A DNA stretch of 64,000 bases from Streptomyces sp. ACA25 (GCF_028200735.1 NZ_JAQKPV010000003.1:310001-374000), one strand, 5' to 3'. Numbered from the stretch's first letter, positions 17,824 to 27,508 are shown. Translations and numbers: made by a program. The notes: generated by a model not told the origin, from the sequence alone.

Positions 17824-18876
17824 TCAGAAGAAGACCTTGGCCATGCCGAGCGCGCCCTGCTTCCAGGGCTCGTTGCTGGTGCGCTCGGCGCCCCGGGCGG
17901 TGCTCTCCCCGCGGTGGGCACGCCACCAGGCGTACGTCCGGAGAATCGCGTCCTGGTTGGACAGCTTCGGGGTGAATCCCAGCCGCTCGCGGGCCTTGTC
18001 GAGGGAGACGTACGAGTGGTTGCGCAGCTTGGACACGAGCCGCCCGTAGACCGGGGACAGCCGCGTCCGTTGCAGGGCGTGCAGCACGGCTACGGCAGGA
18101 CCGGCCGGGACGGAGACGATGCGCCTGCCGTGCCCGGCGGCGTCCAGCACGCTCTGGAAATCCTCACGCAACGTTCCGAACTCGGCGGCGCCGATGTTGT
18201 AGGTGTCGTTCGCCACTTCAGCCGGTGCCCGCAGCACGGTGGCCACGGCGTCGACGAGGTCGTCCAGAGCGAGCATCTGGATGCGCACGTCGCCACGGCC
18301 GATGACGGGAAAGTGGCGGCCTTCCTCAGCCCACTGGAACAGCATGTCGAACAGGCCCAGGCGTCCGGGGCCGAGGAAGGTCTTGGGCCGGAGTACGGGC
18401 AGGCAGAGGCCGCTGTCCCGCCAGGAGGCGACGACTGTCTCCGCTTCCGCCTTGGCCGCGCTGTAGGTGTCGACCGGTTCATGGGGGTGGTCCTCAGGCG
18501 TGGGTACCTCGCGCGGCAGCCCGTAGACGGCCGTGGACGAGATGTGCACGACCCGGGATACCCCGGCAGCCCGGGCGGCGCGCAGTACGGTGGCGGTGCC
18601 GTCCACCACCACCGAGCGGATCTGCTGCTCCGGGTAGCTGGGGAGCGCGGAGGCGCAGTGGACCAGTGCCTCCGCACCGGTCACTGCCTCGGTGACGGCG
18701 TGGAGGTCCCGGATGTCTCCCGTGAACGGAGTCAGCCCGGGGCCGGCCTGCACCGGGCGGAGGTCCATCGCCTGCACCTCGCAGCCGGCGGCCCGCAGCC
18801 GGCCGGCCACATGGGAACCCAGCACGCCGGCCGCGCCGGTCACGGCCACCCGGCGGGGAAGGGGGTGGTTCACCAC
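17824..18876 (-). CDS. NAD-dependent epimerase/dehydratase (extended SDR)
   Basis: The 350-residue protein opens with the Rossmann motif VTGAAGVLGSHVAG, and has ISSTAVYG plus the catalytic YSAAK, the S-Y-K set of extended SDRs. Such enzymes epimerise, dehydrate or oxidise nucleotide- or lipid-linked sugars. The start overlaps the aminotransferase stop by 7 bp. The substrate is not clear: a nucleotide sugar is usual, but the neighbouring DPPR-synthase-like gene also allows a polyprenyl-linked pentose, as for mycobacterial DprE2. Confidence 0.88.
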   Translation of the reverse strand: MVNHPLPRRVAVTGAAGVLGSHVAGRLRAAGCEVQAMDLRPVQAGPGLTPFTGDIRDLHAVTEAVTGAEALVHCASALPSYPEQQIRSVVVDGTATVLRAARAAGVSRVVHISSTAVYGLPREVPTPEDHPHEPVDTYSAAKAEAETVVASWRDSGLCLPVLRPKTFLGPGRLGLFDMLFQWAEEGRHFPVIGRGDVRIQMLALDDLVDAVATVLRAPAEVANDTYNIGAAEFGTLREDFQSVLDAAGHGRRIVSVPAGPAVAVLHALQRTRLSPVYGRLVSKLRNHSYVSLDKARERLGFTPKLSNQDAILRTYAWWRAHRGESTARGAERTSNEPWKQGALGMAKVFF

Positions 18877-20306
18877 AGCGAGCTCACCCTCTCGCGGACG
18901 AATCTGGTCAGCAGCCGTGTCATCCCCTCGGCAAGGGTGGCGTCCAGGGCTTCGAGGAACCGTTCCACGTCGGCGAGTTCGGTGACCAGCGGCGGGCTGA
19001 CGACCAGAGGGCTGCGCCCGTTGAGTGTGTAGTAGGCATAGATGCCGTGCTTGCGGTACAGCCGGTCGATGACCGCCGCCGTGACCACCTTCGTCCGTAG
19101 CAAGGGGTCCTTGGCAGGGCCGGATCCGGGCAGTTTGGCGAGGACGTCGAGGGCCGCTGGGCCACCTGTCAGGAAGACGCCGAAGAGCGCTCCGGCCCCG
19201 CGCACCTCGGCCACCTGATCCGGGTAGGTCTTGCGGATCCGGTCGAGGCCGGGGCGCAGGACGCGCTCGATGGCCCGGGCCCGCCCCGGATAGTCGTCCT
19301 CCACGGCTATCGCGACCGCCTCGAGAGCGGTGGCCGTCTCCTCGCCGAACCCGTAGTAGGTGGTGCTGGTGCTCTGCAGCAGCGCGTCGGTCATGTTGCC
19401 GTACGCCTTGTCGAACACGCGCTCACGGGCGACGAACGCGGAGATCGATGACTTTCCCCCGCCGAACGACTTTGAGGTGGTCACGATGTCCGGTATCAGG
19501 CCGGGGAGGCTCATGAAGGAGAACATCGAGCCTGTCTTGCCCCACCCGGTGTAGATCTCGTCGAAGACCAGCACGATGTCCTCGGCGGAGCACAGCTCTC
19601 TCAGCCCGCGCAGGAACTCCTCGGAGCACCGGTTCATCGTGGAGGCGCTGAACGGTTCGATGAGGAGGGCATACACGTCGCAGCGCCCGTCGGGGCGGCG
19701 GGCCGCGTCGACCGCCTCACGTACGGAATCGAGATCCCCGTACGTGAACGTGGAGATGCCCGGGATCGTGGGGAAGGGGAAGTGGCTCTGGGCGCCGCCG
19801 GTGAGCCCTCCCGAGCCCAGCAGCTTGCCGTGGAACCCGATGTCCGAACGCAGAATCCGCGTACGTCTGCCCCTGTGGTACTTGTGCGCGAGCTTCACCG
19901 CCCCTTCCACCGCCTCCGCCCCGGAGTTGGGCAGGAAGGACATGCGCAGGTCCCCTGGAAGCACCTGTGCCAGGTTGTGTCCGAGCGCCGCCAGGTAGGG
20001 GGAGAAGAAGGTCTTGTGCACCTCCATCCGGCCGGCCTCCTGGAACCGCTGCCGGGCGGCCAGGATCCGCGGATGGTTGTGCCCGTGATTGAGGACCCCG
20101 ACGCCGCCGGTGAAGTCCAGGATCTTCCGGCCGTCCCGGGTGTGGATGTACGCGCCCTCTGCCCGGTCGGCGAGCTCGTGGCCGAACCCGAACGAGGTCA
20201 TGAGCCGTACTTGACTTCTGCTCACGTACCGGCGGTACAGGTCATGGACCTCGCCGACCTCCAGCTTCTCGGCCTGGTCCAGGGTGATCAGGCTGTGCTC
20301 GTCCAT
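18870..20306 (-). CDS. Class III (PLP) aminotransferase
   Basis: The 478-residue enzyme belongs to the ornithine/acetylornithine/glutamate-semialdehyde aminotransferase class. Motifs include DFTGGVGVLNHGHNHP, PNSGAEAVEGAVKLA, VFDEIYTGWGKTG with the PLP-pyridine aspartate, and SKSFGGGKSS with the Schiff-base lysine. ATG 20306 is fixed by GGAGGT 4 bases upstream. It is the first gene of the operon that ends at 12226. The family also contains sugar and hopanoid (HpnO) aminotransferases, so a role in a glycolipid is possible, but the substrate is not readable. Confidence 0.9.
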   Translation of the reverse strand: MDEHSLITLDQAEKLEVGEVHDLYRRYVSRSQVRLMTSFGFGHELADRAEGAYIHTRDGRKILDFTGGVGVLNHGHNHPRILAARQRFQEAGRMEVHKTFFSPYLAALGHNLAQVLPGDLRMSFLPNSGAEAVEGAVKLAHKYHRGRRTRILRSDIGFHGKLLGSGGLTGGAQSHFPFPTIPGISTFTYGDLDSVREAVDAARRPDGRCDVYALLIEPFSASTMNRCSEEFLRGLRELCSAEDIVLVFDEIYTGWGKTGSMFSFMSLPGLIPDIVTTSKSFGGGKSSISAFVARERVFDKAYGNMTDALLQSTSTTYYGFGEETATALEAVAIAVEDDYPGRARAIERVLRPGLDRIRKTYPDQVAEVRGAGALFGVFLTGGPAALDVLAKLPGSGPAKDPLLRTKVVTAAVIDRLYRKHGIYAYYTLNGRSPLVVSPPLVTELADVERFLEALDATLAEGMTRLLTRFVRERVSSLW

Positions 20307-20556
20307 CGCCACCTCCGATGCAACTGCTCGTGGCGAGGACACTACGTACGGCACATGCCCCCGGCATCCTGCGGGCGTGGGCACTTCTTCTCCGCGTGCG
20401 GTGGACGCCGAGGCGGTGACTCCAACTTCCGCAGTGGCACCACCTCCTACGAATGTTCGATTTCAGGGGGTCACCGGTGCGCTACTCTGCGCAGGGGAGA
20501 CGGGCCTTGGGGCGTGAGGCCTGGTGTGCGCACTGTCACCGAGGAAGGGCCTCTTC
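20307..20556. promoter_or_regulatory. Divergent promoter region, glycan operon / response regulator
   Basis: This 250-bp gap must hold promoters for the seven-gene operon (minus) and the LuxR-type regulator (plus). It is less GC-rich near 20440-20500. I could not identify convincing -35/-10 pairs or a clear operator. Confidence 0.4.
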
Positions 20557-21312
20557 ATGCACCCCAGCACGTCAGTTGTGTCATCAGCCGCATCGGATCC
20601 CGGTTCGATCAAGGTGCTCGTCGTCGACGATCAGCACCTGGTGCGTGCCGGCGTCAGAGCACTGATCGAATCCACCCCCGGTATGCACGTCATCGGTGAA
20701 GCGTCCTTCGGCGAGGAGGGAGTGGCCCGGGCAGCCCGCCTCCGCCCCGATGTGGTGCTGATGGACATCCGCATGCCGGGCATGGACGGCATCACCGCCA
20801 CCGAACGGATTCTGGCCCACCACACCTCCCCCTTACCTCGCGTGCTGATCCTCACCGGGTTCGACCTCGACCGGTACGTCCATGCCTCCCTGCGGGCCGG
20901 TGCCTCCGGCTTCCTGCTCAAGAACGGCGACCCGGAACGCCTCACGGCGGCGATCCAGGCGGTGGCTCACGGAGACATGTACTTCACCCCGAGCGTCTCC
21001 CAGCGCCTGGTCGACCACTACGTCGCGCAGGCGGACCTCACCTCGTGCCTCCCCGGCAAACTCGAGGCCCTCACCACGCGCGAACGCGAAATACTCCAGC
21101 TCACCGCCCGCGGGCTCTCCAACGCGGACATGGCCGAGCACTTGGTCATCAGCGAGACCACCGTGAAATCCCACCTCAACCGCGCCATGACCAAACTCGC
21201 CCTGAAGAGCCGTGCCCAAGCCGTGGTCTTCGCCTACGAGACCGGGCTCGTCATACCGCGCAGCATCCCGGAGCGCGTTCACGAGGTGCATTACCCCGCC
21301 GCCGTGGAGTGA
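20557..21312 (+). CDS. Orphan NarL/LuxR-type response regulator
   Basis: The 251-residue protein has a receiver domain (about 14-135) with phospho-acceptor D70 in LMDIRMPG and the conserved Lys in LLKNGDPE, then a LuxR-type helix-turn-helix (about 170-235) with LTTREREILQLTARGLSN and SETTVKSHLNRAMTKL. ATG 20557 is preferred over GTG 20524 because AGGAAGG lies 8 bases upstream. No histidine kinase is adjacent. Its divergent position suggests it may control the aminotransferase-to-flippase operon. Confidence 0.9.
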   Translation: MHPSTSVVSSAASDPGSIKVLVVDDQHLVRAGVRALIESTPGMHVIGEASFGEEGVARAARLRPDVVLMDIRMPGMDGITATERILAHHTSPLPRVLILTGFDLDRYVHASLRAGASGFLLKNGDPERLTAAIQAVAHGDMYFTPSVSQRLVDHYVAQADLTSCLPGKLEALTTREREILQLTARGLSNADMAEHLVISETTVKSHLNRAMTKLALKSRAQAVVFAYETGLVIPRSIPERVHEVHYPAAVE

Positions 21313-21457
21313 CCCGGAAGGAGACCCCGGGCTCATCGCGGAGGCAGGGTTGAGCTGCTGCCACGGCGTGCTCCTGCGGGCCGGCACCGCTGCCGTGCCG
21401 GTCGGGGGTACCCGCACCGAGGCAGGCCCTGGCTGACACGGCATTAGGATGCGACGC

Positions 21458-22342
21458 ATGAGCTACGGGCAGGGGGGACTCCCGGGGGGTTCCGGGGGTT
21501 CGCAGTGGGATTCGCCGCAGACACCGGACTGGAGCGCGCTGGCCGCCGAGGCGGACCGCACGCGGGCCCGCCGGCGCCGCCTGGTGATCGGTGGTGGGGC
21601 CGTGGCCGCGCTCGCGGTGGGGACCCTGGTCGCGCTCGCCATCGTTCATCAGAGCGGTGGCGGGGACGACGGCGCCGCCGGCGGGCCGTCCGTCTCGGCG
21701 CCCGCGGAGACGGACGTGCCCACGGACGCCGCCGGGGCGGAGCCCACGTTCGCGGAGACCAGCCTGCCGCCGCTGCCCAAGCCGCACGAATTCGTGTCGG
21801 ACGCCGACAAGGACACCGCCCCGTTCACCCCGGAGGAGTTCTTCGCCGGTGACACGATGACCGTGGACGGCCGGGAGTACACCAGAGTCACCACGCATGC
21901 CGCCGAGGACTGCTCTCTCGCGGTGACCGAGAACCTGGCCGCGGTTCTCGGTGAGCACGGCTGCGCCGCTTTCCTGCGCGCCACCTACGTGGCGGACGGG
22001 GTGGCCGTCACCGTCGGCGTGGGCCAGTTCGGCACCGTGGAGGACGCGGCGGCGGCCAAGGCAGCCGCCACCCCGCACGTCCGCCCCCTGACCGGCGAGG
22101 GTGTTCCGGCCTTCTGCGACCGCGGCGGCTGCCGGACCACCTCGAACCAGGCCGGCCGCTACGCCTACTTCACCCTCGCCGGGAACAGCGACAACACACC
22201 GGACAGCGGGGACGGCACTCCGGCCCAGCAGGCGGCCCGGGACGGCAACGACCACGCCTACGCCCGCATCGTGCAGCGTGGCGAGGCCCAGGCATCCGCC
22301 TCGGCGAGCGCGCTGGTGGAGGAACGCCGCGGCACCGACTGA
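21458..22342 (+). CDS. Conserved membrane-anchored hypothetical protein
   Basis: I do not recognise a function. The 294-residue protein has a Gly/Pro-rich cytoplasmic N terminus, an Arg-rich patch (RARRRR), one membrane helix at about residues 46-65, then an exposed region. The exposed region has four cysteines in about 90 residues (EDCSLA, HGCAAF, AFCDR, GGCRTT), probably two disulfides, and ends in an Ala/Ser-rich stretch. ATG 21458 was preferred over 21449 because AGGA is better spaced. It is convergent with truA. Confidence 0.75.
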   Translation: MSYGQGGLPGGSGGSQWDSPQTPDWSALAAEADRTRARRRRLVIGGGAVAALAVGTLVALAIVHQSGGGDDGAAGGPSVSAPAETDVPTDAAGAEPTFAETSLPPLPKPHEFVSDADKDTAPFTPEEFFAGDTMTVDGREYTRVTTHAAEDCSLAVTENLAAVLGEHGCAAFLRATYVADGVAVTVGVGQFGTVEDAAAAKAAATPHVRPLTGEGVPAFCDRGGCRTTSNQAGRYAYFTLAGNSDNTPDSGDGTPAQQAARDGNDHAYARIVQRGEAQASASASALVEERRGTD

Positions 22343-22364
22343 GCGCTGCCAGGGGATCTCCCGG

Positions 22365-22388
22365 CCGGGCACGGCTCCCCGTGCCCGG
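22365..22388. terminator. Bidirectional hairpin between 22342 and truA
   Basis: A perfect 10-bp stem (22365-22374 with 22379-22388) closes a CTCC loop, midway between two convergent stop codons (22342 and 22412). Confidence 0.7.
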
Positions 22389-22411
22389 TGTCCGGGGCCG
22401 CCGGGCGCGGC

Positions 22412-23305
22412 TCAGCAGCAGCCGGCCGGGGCGGGCAGTGTGCGCCGGTTGCGGGACGCCGCGTTCCTGGAGGCCAGCTGCTCGTCCGCCGGGTAGCCGA
22501 CCTCTTCCAGGGTCAGGCCGTGCGGGCGCACCACGTGCACCGCGGAGTCCCGGACCCGGGCGGCCAGCACCTGGCCGGCCCACGCGGGCGGGCGGTGCCC
22601 GTCCCCCACGAAGAGCAGTGCGCCGACCAGCGCCCGCACCATGTTGTGGCAGAAGGCGTCGGCCTGCACCTCGGCCTCCAGCACACCGTCCCGGCGGCGC
22701 ACCCAGCGCAGGGTCTGCAGGGTGCGGATGGTCGTCGCGCCGTCCCGCTTCTTGCAGAAGGCGGCGAAGTCGTGCTCGCCGAGCAGGCGCTCGGCTGCCG
22801 CGTTCATCGCGTCCACGTCCAGCGGCCAGTTGTGCCACAGCACGTGCCCGCGCTGCAGCGGGTCGACACCGCCGGGGTGATCACTGACCCGGTACGCGTA
22901 GCGGCGCCAGATCGCGGAGAACCGGGCGTCGAAATGCGGCGGCGCCTCGGCCGCCCGCCACACCCGGATGTCCTGCGGCAGCCGTCCGGCGAGCCGGCGC
23001 AGCAGCTTGTCGTGCTGTTGCGCCCACACCTCGGCCGGCAGGTCCACGTGCGCGACCTGTCCCCGGGCATGCACTCCCGCGTCGGTGCGGCCCGCGACGG
23101 TCAGCTCGGCGTGCTGTCCGGACCGGGTCACGATGCGCAGCGCCTCCTCCAGCTCCTGCTGGACGGTCCGCTGCCCGCCGCGCTGCTTTGCCCAGCCGGA
23201 GAACCCGGACCCGTCGTAGGAGAGGTCCAGCCGCACCCGGACGGGAGGGGGCGCCGCGGGGGCGGTCCCGGGCAGGGTGGTGTCCTGGAGAGGCTCGGTG
23301 GTCAC
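22412..23305 (-). CDS. truA: tRNA pseudouridine(38-40) synthase TruA
   Basis: TruA makes pseudouridine at positions 38-40 of the tRNA anticodon stem. The 297-residue product has the catalytic aspartate D75 in [10 protein letters not shown], the [13 protein letters not shown] entry and [15 protein letters not shown] Pro/Ala-rich N-terminal extension of about 20 residues precedes the core. It follows rplQ at the end of the ribosomal superoperon, but a strong hairpin lies between, so it is probably expressed at a lower level or partly by its own promoter. Confidence 0.95.
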   Translation of the reverse strand: MTTEPLQDTTLPGTAPAAPPPVRVRLDLSYDGSGFSGWAKQRGGQRTVQQELEEALRIVTRSGQHAELTVAGRTDAGVHARGQVAHVDLPAEVWAQQHDKLLRRLAGRLPQDIRVWRAAEAPPHFDARFSAIWRRYAYRVSDHPGGVDPLQRGHVLWHNWPLDVDAMNAAAERLLGEHDFAAFCKKRDGATTIRTLQTLRWVRRRDGVLEAEVQADAFCHNMVRALVGALLFVGDGHRPPAWAGQVLAARVRDSAVHVVRPHGLTLEEVGYPADEQLASRNAASRNRRTLPAPAGCC

Positions 23306-23327
23306 CGGATGATCCTTTCGAACGCCG

Positions 23328-23362
23328 CCGGGCCTGCTCCCCGCACAGGGGAACAGGCCCGG
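23328..23362 (-). terminator. Terminator after rplQ
   Basis: 15-nt arms (23328-23342 and 23348-23362) pair with a single mismatch and a 5-nt loop, and a further AACG/CGTT pair flanks them beyond a small bulge. It lies 38 bases past the rplQ stop and just before truA. Confidence 0.75.
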
Positions 23363-23399
23363 CGTTGCGGACTCGGGGCACGCGTCACGGGGACACGTG

Positions 23400-23969
23400 T
23401 CAGGCGTCCTTCTTGCCCTCGTCCTCGGTCGTGCCCTCGGCCTCGTCGGCCTTGCCCTCGGAATCGGCCTTGCTCTCGGCCTTCTCCGCGGGAGCGGTGT
23501 CCTTGCTCACGTCAGCGTTGGCGACCGCGTCGGACGGAGCCGGCGCGGCGCTCTCCTTGACGGAGCGCTTCGTGGCGGCCTCGGCCTCGCCGACCGCCTC
23601 CTGCTGCACGGTGAGGGCCTCCACCAGCTCGATGACCGCCATCGGGGCGTTGTCGCCACGACGCGGGCCGATCTTGGTGATGCGGAGGTACCCGCCGGGA
23701 CGGTTCGCGAACTGCGGACCGATCTCCGTGAACAGGGTGTGCACGACACTCTTGTCGCGGATGGTCTGCATGACCTGGCGACGGTTGTGCAGGTCGCCCT
23801 TCTTGGCCTTGGTGATCAGACGCTCGGCCACCGGGCGCAGGCGCCGGGCCTTGGCCTCGGTGGTGGTGATGCGGCCGTGCTCGAACAGCGCGGTGGCCAG
23901 GTTCGCCAGCATGAGTCGCTGGTGCGCCGGGCCTCCGCCGAGACGGCGGCCCTTCGTGGGCTGGGGCAT
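23400..23969 (-). CDS. rplQ: 50S ribosomal protein L17
   Basis: L17 lies near the peptide exit tunnel. The core is residues 1-120, starting [21 protein letters not shown] and including [11 protein letters not shown]. The 189-residue chain ends in an acidic Ala/Glu/Lys-rich tail of about 65 residues (for example [15 protein letters not shown]), typical of streptomycete L17 and absent from the 127-residue E. coli form. It is the last ribosomal gene of the alpha operon, after rpoA. Confidence 0.97.
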   Translation of the reverse strand: MPQPTKGRRLGGGPAHQRLMLANLATALFEHGRITTTEAKARRLRPVAERLITKAKKGDLHNRRQVMQTIRDKSVVHTLFTEIGPQFANRPGGYLRITKIGPRRGDNAPMAVIELVEALTVQQEAVGEAEAATKRSVKESAAPAPSDAVANADVSKDTAPAEKAESKADSEGKADEAEGTTEDEGKKDA

Positions 23970-24106
23970 CGGGGGTCTCTCCTCTTCTCTGCACCGGCCG
24001 TGTCAGGTACCGATGTCAGCATGCCGGCGGGCTGCTGCCCGCCGGAGATCCGGGGGCCCGGTGTGCGGGCCCCCGGACACGTGCGGTGCGGTGTGCGGGA
24101 CCGTGC

Positions 24107-25129
24107 TCAGTACTGCTCGGTCTCCACGAACCCGGTGTCGCCCTCGTCGTCCGCGCCGAAGGCGTCCGCCGCGGTGGTCGGGTCGAATCCGGGAGGGCTG
24201 TCCTTCAGGGCCAGGCCCATGCCGGCCAGCTTGGCCTTGACCTCGTCGATCGACTTCGCACCGAAGTTGCGGATGTCGAGCAGATCGGCCTCGGAACGGG
24301 CGACGAGTTCACCCACCGAGTGGATGCCCTCACGCTTGAGGCAGTTGTAGGAGCGGACCGTGAGCTCCAGCTCCTCGATCGGCAGCGCGAGGTCGGCGGC
24401 GAGCGCGGCGTCGGTGGGCGAGGGGCCCATGTCGATGCCCTCGGCGTCGATGTTGAGCTCACGGGCCAGGCCGAACAGCTCGACCAGGGTCTTGCCGGCG
24501 GACGCCATGGAGTCGCGCGGCCGCATCGACTCCTTGGTCTCGACATCGACGATCAGCTTGTCGAAGTCGGTCCGCTGCTCGACTCGGGTCGCCTCGACCT
24601 TGTAGGTGACCTTCAGTACCGGGCTGTAGATGGAGTCGACCGGGATCCGGCCGATCTCCTGGCCCGCGGCCTTGTTCTGGACGGCGGAGACGTAGCCGCG
24701 ACCGCGCTCGACGGTCAGCTCCATCTCCAGCTTGCCCTTGGCGTTGAGGGACGCCAGGACCAGGTCGGGGTTGTGCACCTCGACACCGGCCGGCGGGGCG
24801 ATGTCAGCGGCGGTGACCAGGCCCGGGCCCTGCTTGCGCAGGTACATCACGACGGGCTCGTCGTGCTCCGAGGAGACGACCAGCTGCTTGATGTTGAGGA
24901 TGAGGTCGGTGACGTCCTCCTTGACGCCCGGCACGGTGGTGAACTCGTGCAGCACTCCGTCGACCCGGATGCTGGTCACGGCCGCACCGGGGATCGAGGA
25001 GAGCAGCGTGCGCCGCAGGGAGTTTCCGAGGGTGTAGCCGAAACCCGGCTCCAGCGGCTCGATCACGAACCGGGAGCGGAACTCGTCGACGACCTCTTCG
25101 GTCAGGGAGGGACGCTGAGCGATCAGCAT
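24107..25129 (-). CDS. rpoA: RNA polymerase alpha subunit
   Basis: The alpha subunit dimerises to start RNA polymerase assembly and its C-terminal domain contacts UP elements and activators. The 340-residue product starts MLIAQRPSL, has [20 protein letters not shown] in the dimer interface and the helix-hairpin-helix C-terminal domain ([28 protein letters not shown]). An in-frame ATG at 25153 is ignored because the family starts at 25129. A perfect hairpin lies between it and rpsD, which could let rpoA and rplQ be tuned separately. Confidence 0.98.
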   Translation of the reverse strand: MLIAQRPSLTEEVVDEFRSRFVIEPLEPGFGYTLGNSLRRTLLSSIPGAAVTSIRVDGVLHEFTTVPGVKEDVTDLILNIKQLVVSSEHDEPVVMYLRKQGPGLVTAADIAPPAGVEVHNPDLVLASLNAKGKLEMELTVERGRGYVSAVQNKAAGQEIGRIPVDSIYSPVLKVTYKVEATRVEQRTDFDKLIVDVETKESMRPRDSMASAGKTLVELFGLARELNIDAEGIDMGPSPTDAALAADLALPIEELELTVRSYNCLKREGIHSVGELVARSEADLLDIRNFGAKSIDEVKAKLAGMGLALKDSPPGFDPTTAADAFGADDEGDTGFVETEQY

Positions 25130-25193
25130 GTGAGTGACTCCAGTCTTCGGCACCCGCTATTTGATGCCAAACCAGACAACGTGTTTCAAGGAT

Positions 25194-25230
25194 ACGGGCG
25201 GAATCCCCGGCAACGCGAGATTCCGCCCGT
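25194..25230 (-). terminator. Hairpin between rpsD and rpoA
   Basis: A perfect 11-bp inverted repeat (25194-25204 with 25220-25230) with a 15-nt loop begins 15 bases past the rpsD stop. It may be a partial terminator or a processing site inside the alpha operon, since rpoA must still be transcribed. Confidence 0.65.
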
Positions 25231-25245
25231 ACTGTCGGTCTCTGC

Positions 25246-25872
25246 CTACTTCGAGTAGAGCTCGACGATCAGCTGCTCCTGCACCTGGGTGTCGATCACC
25301 TGGCGCTCGGGCAGCGAGTGGACAAGGACCCGCAGCTTGGTGGGCACGGACTCCAGCCAGGCCGGAACCGTCTTGTCGCCGGCCTCCGCCTGAGCCACCT
25401 GGAAGGGGGTCAGGTTACGGGAGGACTCGCGGACCTCGATGATGTCACTGGGTGAGACGCGGGCCGACGGGATGTCGGTCTTGCGTCCGTTCACCGTGAT
25501 GTGACCGTGCCGCACGAGCTGACGGGCGTGGTCGCGGGACTTGGCGAAGCCGGCCCGGTAGACCACGTTGTCCAGGCGGGACTCGAGGATCCGCAGCAGG
25601 TTCTCGCCGGTCTTGCCCTGCTGCCGGTTCGCCTCGTTGTAGTACCCACGGAACTGCTTCTCAAGGACACCGTAGATGCGGGCACACTTCTGCTTCTCAC
25701 GCTTCTGCAGCAGGTACTCGCTGTCCTTGGTGCGCCCGCGACCGTGCTCACCCGGGGGGTAAGGACGGATCTCGATCGGGCACTTCGCGCTCTCGCACTT
25801 GCTCCCCTTGAGGAAGAGCTTCTGCTTCTCCCGACGGCATCGCTTGCAGTCGGCCCCGGTGTAACGCGCCAT
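25246..25872 (-). CDS. rpsD: 30S ribosomal protein S4
   Basis: S4 starts 30S assembly at the 5' domain of 16S rRNA. The 208-residue product ends in IVELYSK and contains the RNA-binding S4 domain (LDNVVYRAGFAKSRDHARQLV, HGHITVNG). The N terminus has four cysteines, C9, C12, C26 and C31, forming a zinc site as in other C+ type S4 proteins. It lies between rpsK and rpoA as in other actinobacteria. Confidence 0.97.
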   Translation of the reverse strand: MARYTGADCKRCRREKQKLFLKGSKCESAKCPIEIRPYPPGEHGRGRTKDSEYLLQKREKQKCARIYGVLEKQFRGYYNEANRQQGKTGENLLRILESRLDNVVYRAGFAKSRDHARQLVRHGHITVNGRKTDIPSARVSPSDIIEVRESSRNLTPFQVAQAEAGDKTVPAWLESVPTKLRVLVHSLPERQVIDTQVQEQLIVELYSK

Positions 25873-25899
25873 TATTTCTTGTCTCCTACTTCAGCTGAA

Positions 25900-26304
25900 T
25901 CAGACGCGGCGGCGCTTGGGCGGGCGGCAGCCGTTGTGCGGGGTCGGCGTGACGTCCTGGATCGAGCCGACCTCCAGGCCGGTGGCCTGGAGCGAGCGGA
26001 TCGCGGTCTCGCGGCCGGAGCCGGGACCCTTCACGAAGACGTCCACCTTGCGCATGCCGTGCTCCTGCGCACGACGGCCGGCACTCTCGGCGGCCATCTG
26101 GGCGGCGTAGGGGGTGGACTTGCGGGACCCCTTGAAGCCGACATGGCCGGCCGAGGCCCAAGAGATCACATTGCCGGTCGGGTCAGTGATCGAGACGATG
26201 GTGTTGTTGAACGTGCTCTTGATGTGAGCATGCCCGTGCGCAATGTTCTTCTTTTCCTTGCGGCGCACCTTCTTGGCGCCCGCCGTACGGCCCTTCGGAG
26301 GCAT
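25900..26304 (-). CDS. rpsK: 30S ribosomal protein S11
   Basis: S11 is on the 30S platform near the mRNA exit channel. The 134-residue product has [34 protein letters not shown] and the C-terminal [16 protein letters not shown]. It is 27 bases upstream of rpsD and 65 bases after rpsM in the alpha operon. Confidence 0.97.
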   Translation of the reverse strand: MPPKGRTAGAKKVRRKEKKNIAHGHAHIKSTFNNTIVSITDPTGNVISWASAGHVGFKGSRKSTPYAAQMAAESAGRRAQEHGMRKVDVFVKGPGSGRETAIRSLQATGLEVGSIQDVTPTPHNGCRPPKRRRV

Positions 26305-26369
26305 ATGGGTTACTCCCGTGGAGGTGGTCGGTCCTGCAACGCGGACCGCTTGTCAGCGTCCGGTGCGGA

Positions 26370-26750
26370 CTACTTCTTGCCCGGCTTCTTCTTGCCGGCG
26401 ATCGCGCGACGCGGTCCCTTGCGGGTGCGGGCGTTGGTCTTGGTGCGCTGGCCGCGGACCGGGAGACCCCGGCGGTGGCGGATGCCGGCGTAGCTGCCGA
26501 TCTCCACCTTGCGGCGGATGTCGGCCTGCACCTCGCGACGGAGGTCACCCTCGGTCTTGATGTGGTTCTCCACGTACTCACGGATCTTGACGAGGTCTTC
26601 CTCGGCGAGATCGCGGACGCGGGTGTCGGGGTGGACCCCAGTGGAACTGAGGGTCTCCTTGGCAAGGGTACGCCCGATGCCGAAGACGTAGGTGAGGGCG
26701 ATCTCGATGCGCTTTTCGCGCGGGAGATCAACGCCTACGACGCGTGCCAT
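26370..26750 (-). CDS. rpsM: 30S ribosomal protein S13
   Basis: S13 contacts the P-site tRNA and the 50S subunit through inter-subunit bridges. The 126-residue product begins [20 protein letters not shown] and has the helix-two-turn-helix region and [20 protein letters not shown]. The Lys-rich tail is complete. A 189-bp gap separates it from rpmJ, so a promoter for rpsM-rplQ there is plausible. Confidence 0.97.
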   Translation of the reverse strand: MARVVGVDLPREKRIEIALTYVFGIGRTLAKETLSSTGVHPDTRVRDLAEEDLVKIREYVENHIKTEGDLRREVQADIRRKVEIGSYAGIRHRRGLPVRGQRTKTNARTRKGPRRAIAGKKKPGKK

Positions 26751-26939
26751 GTACGGCTCCTGGTGGGTATTCGGAGGTCTTCTGCAGCACCGTTCCCGTA
26801 AGACTCCGCAGTGTTACGAGCCGGGTCCCCGGCCTCCGGCCGAGGGTGTCGTCCCCGCGCAGGGCGAGGGGTCGGGTGTCTGCATATTTCTTTGTGTACG
26901 TCGCGCGAAGTGGCTGCGGTAGTGCGTGGCGGTCTGCGG
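26751..26939 (-). promoter_or_regulatory. Gap between rpmJ and rpsM with an AT-rich island
   Basis: This is one of the longer gaps inside the superoperon. Bases 26880-26900 form a marked AT-rich island, with a short GC hairpin near 26832-26846. It may hold an internal promoter for the rpsM-rpsK-rpsD-rpoA-rplQ part; no full -35/-10 pair is convincing. Confidence 0.35.
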
Positions 26940-27053
26940 TCAGCCCTGGCGCTGCTTGTGGCGCAGGTTGTCGCAAATGACCATGACCCGGCCGTGACGC
27001 CGGATCACCTTGCACTTGTCGCAGATCTTCTTGACGCTCGGCTTGACCTTCAT
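26940..27053 (-). CDS. rpmJ: 50S ribosomal protein L36 (zinc-binding form)
   Basis: L36 is the smallest 50S protein. The 37-residue product starts [15 protein letters not shown] and keeps the zinc ligands C11, C14, C27 and H32, so it is the C+ (zinc-containing) form. Streptomycetes often carry a second, cysteine-free copy that is derepressed by Zur in zinc shortage. It lies 26 bases after infA. Confidence 0.95.
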   Translation of the reverse strand: MKVKPSVKKICDKCKVIRRHGRVMVICDNLRHKQRQG

Positions 27054-27079
27054 CAGACTGAGGTTCTCCGGGTCTCGAT

Positions 27080-27301
27080 CTACTTGTACCGGTAGACGAT
27101 CCGCCCACGGGTCAGGTCGTAGGGAGAGAGCTCCACCACGACCCGGTCGTCGGGGAGGATACGGATGTAGTGCATCCGCATCTTGCCACTGATGTGCGCG
27201 AGGACCTGGTGCCCGTTCTGGAGCTCCACCTTGAACATCGCGTTCGGGAGAGACTCGACGACGGTGCCCTCGATCTCGATGGCCCCTTGTTTTTTGGCCA
27301 T
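27080..27301 (-). CDS. infA: Translation initiation factor IF-1
   Basis: IF-1 is a one-domain OB-fold protein that occupies the 30S A site during initiation. The 73-residue product begins [20 protein letters not shown] and ends RGRIVYRYK, the normal length. ATG 27301 is used; an in-frame ATG five codons upstream lacks family support. It sits between map and rpmJ in the usual actinobacterial order. Confidence 0.96.
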   Translation of the reverse strand: MAKKQGAIEIEGTVVESLPNAMFKVELQNGHQVLAHISGKMRMHYIRILPDDRVVVELSPYDLTRGRIVYRYK

Positions 27302-27508
27302 GCTTGAGCGCTTCACCTTCCGAATCGGCTACCTGGACAGCCCTGACACAGGAGTGCACCAGGACCGACGCACCAGTCTACGGCACCCTCTCCGGAAAGA
27401 CGAATCCGCTATACATGCCCCGCGGTGGAGATCCCTAATCGCCCCGGGGCCCACGAGCGCTTCCCCGCCCCCGGCCCCCGGTACCCGGCCCTGCGGCCCC
27501 CAGGGCCC

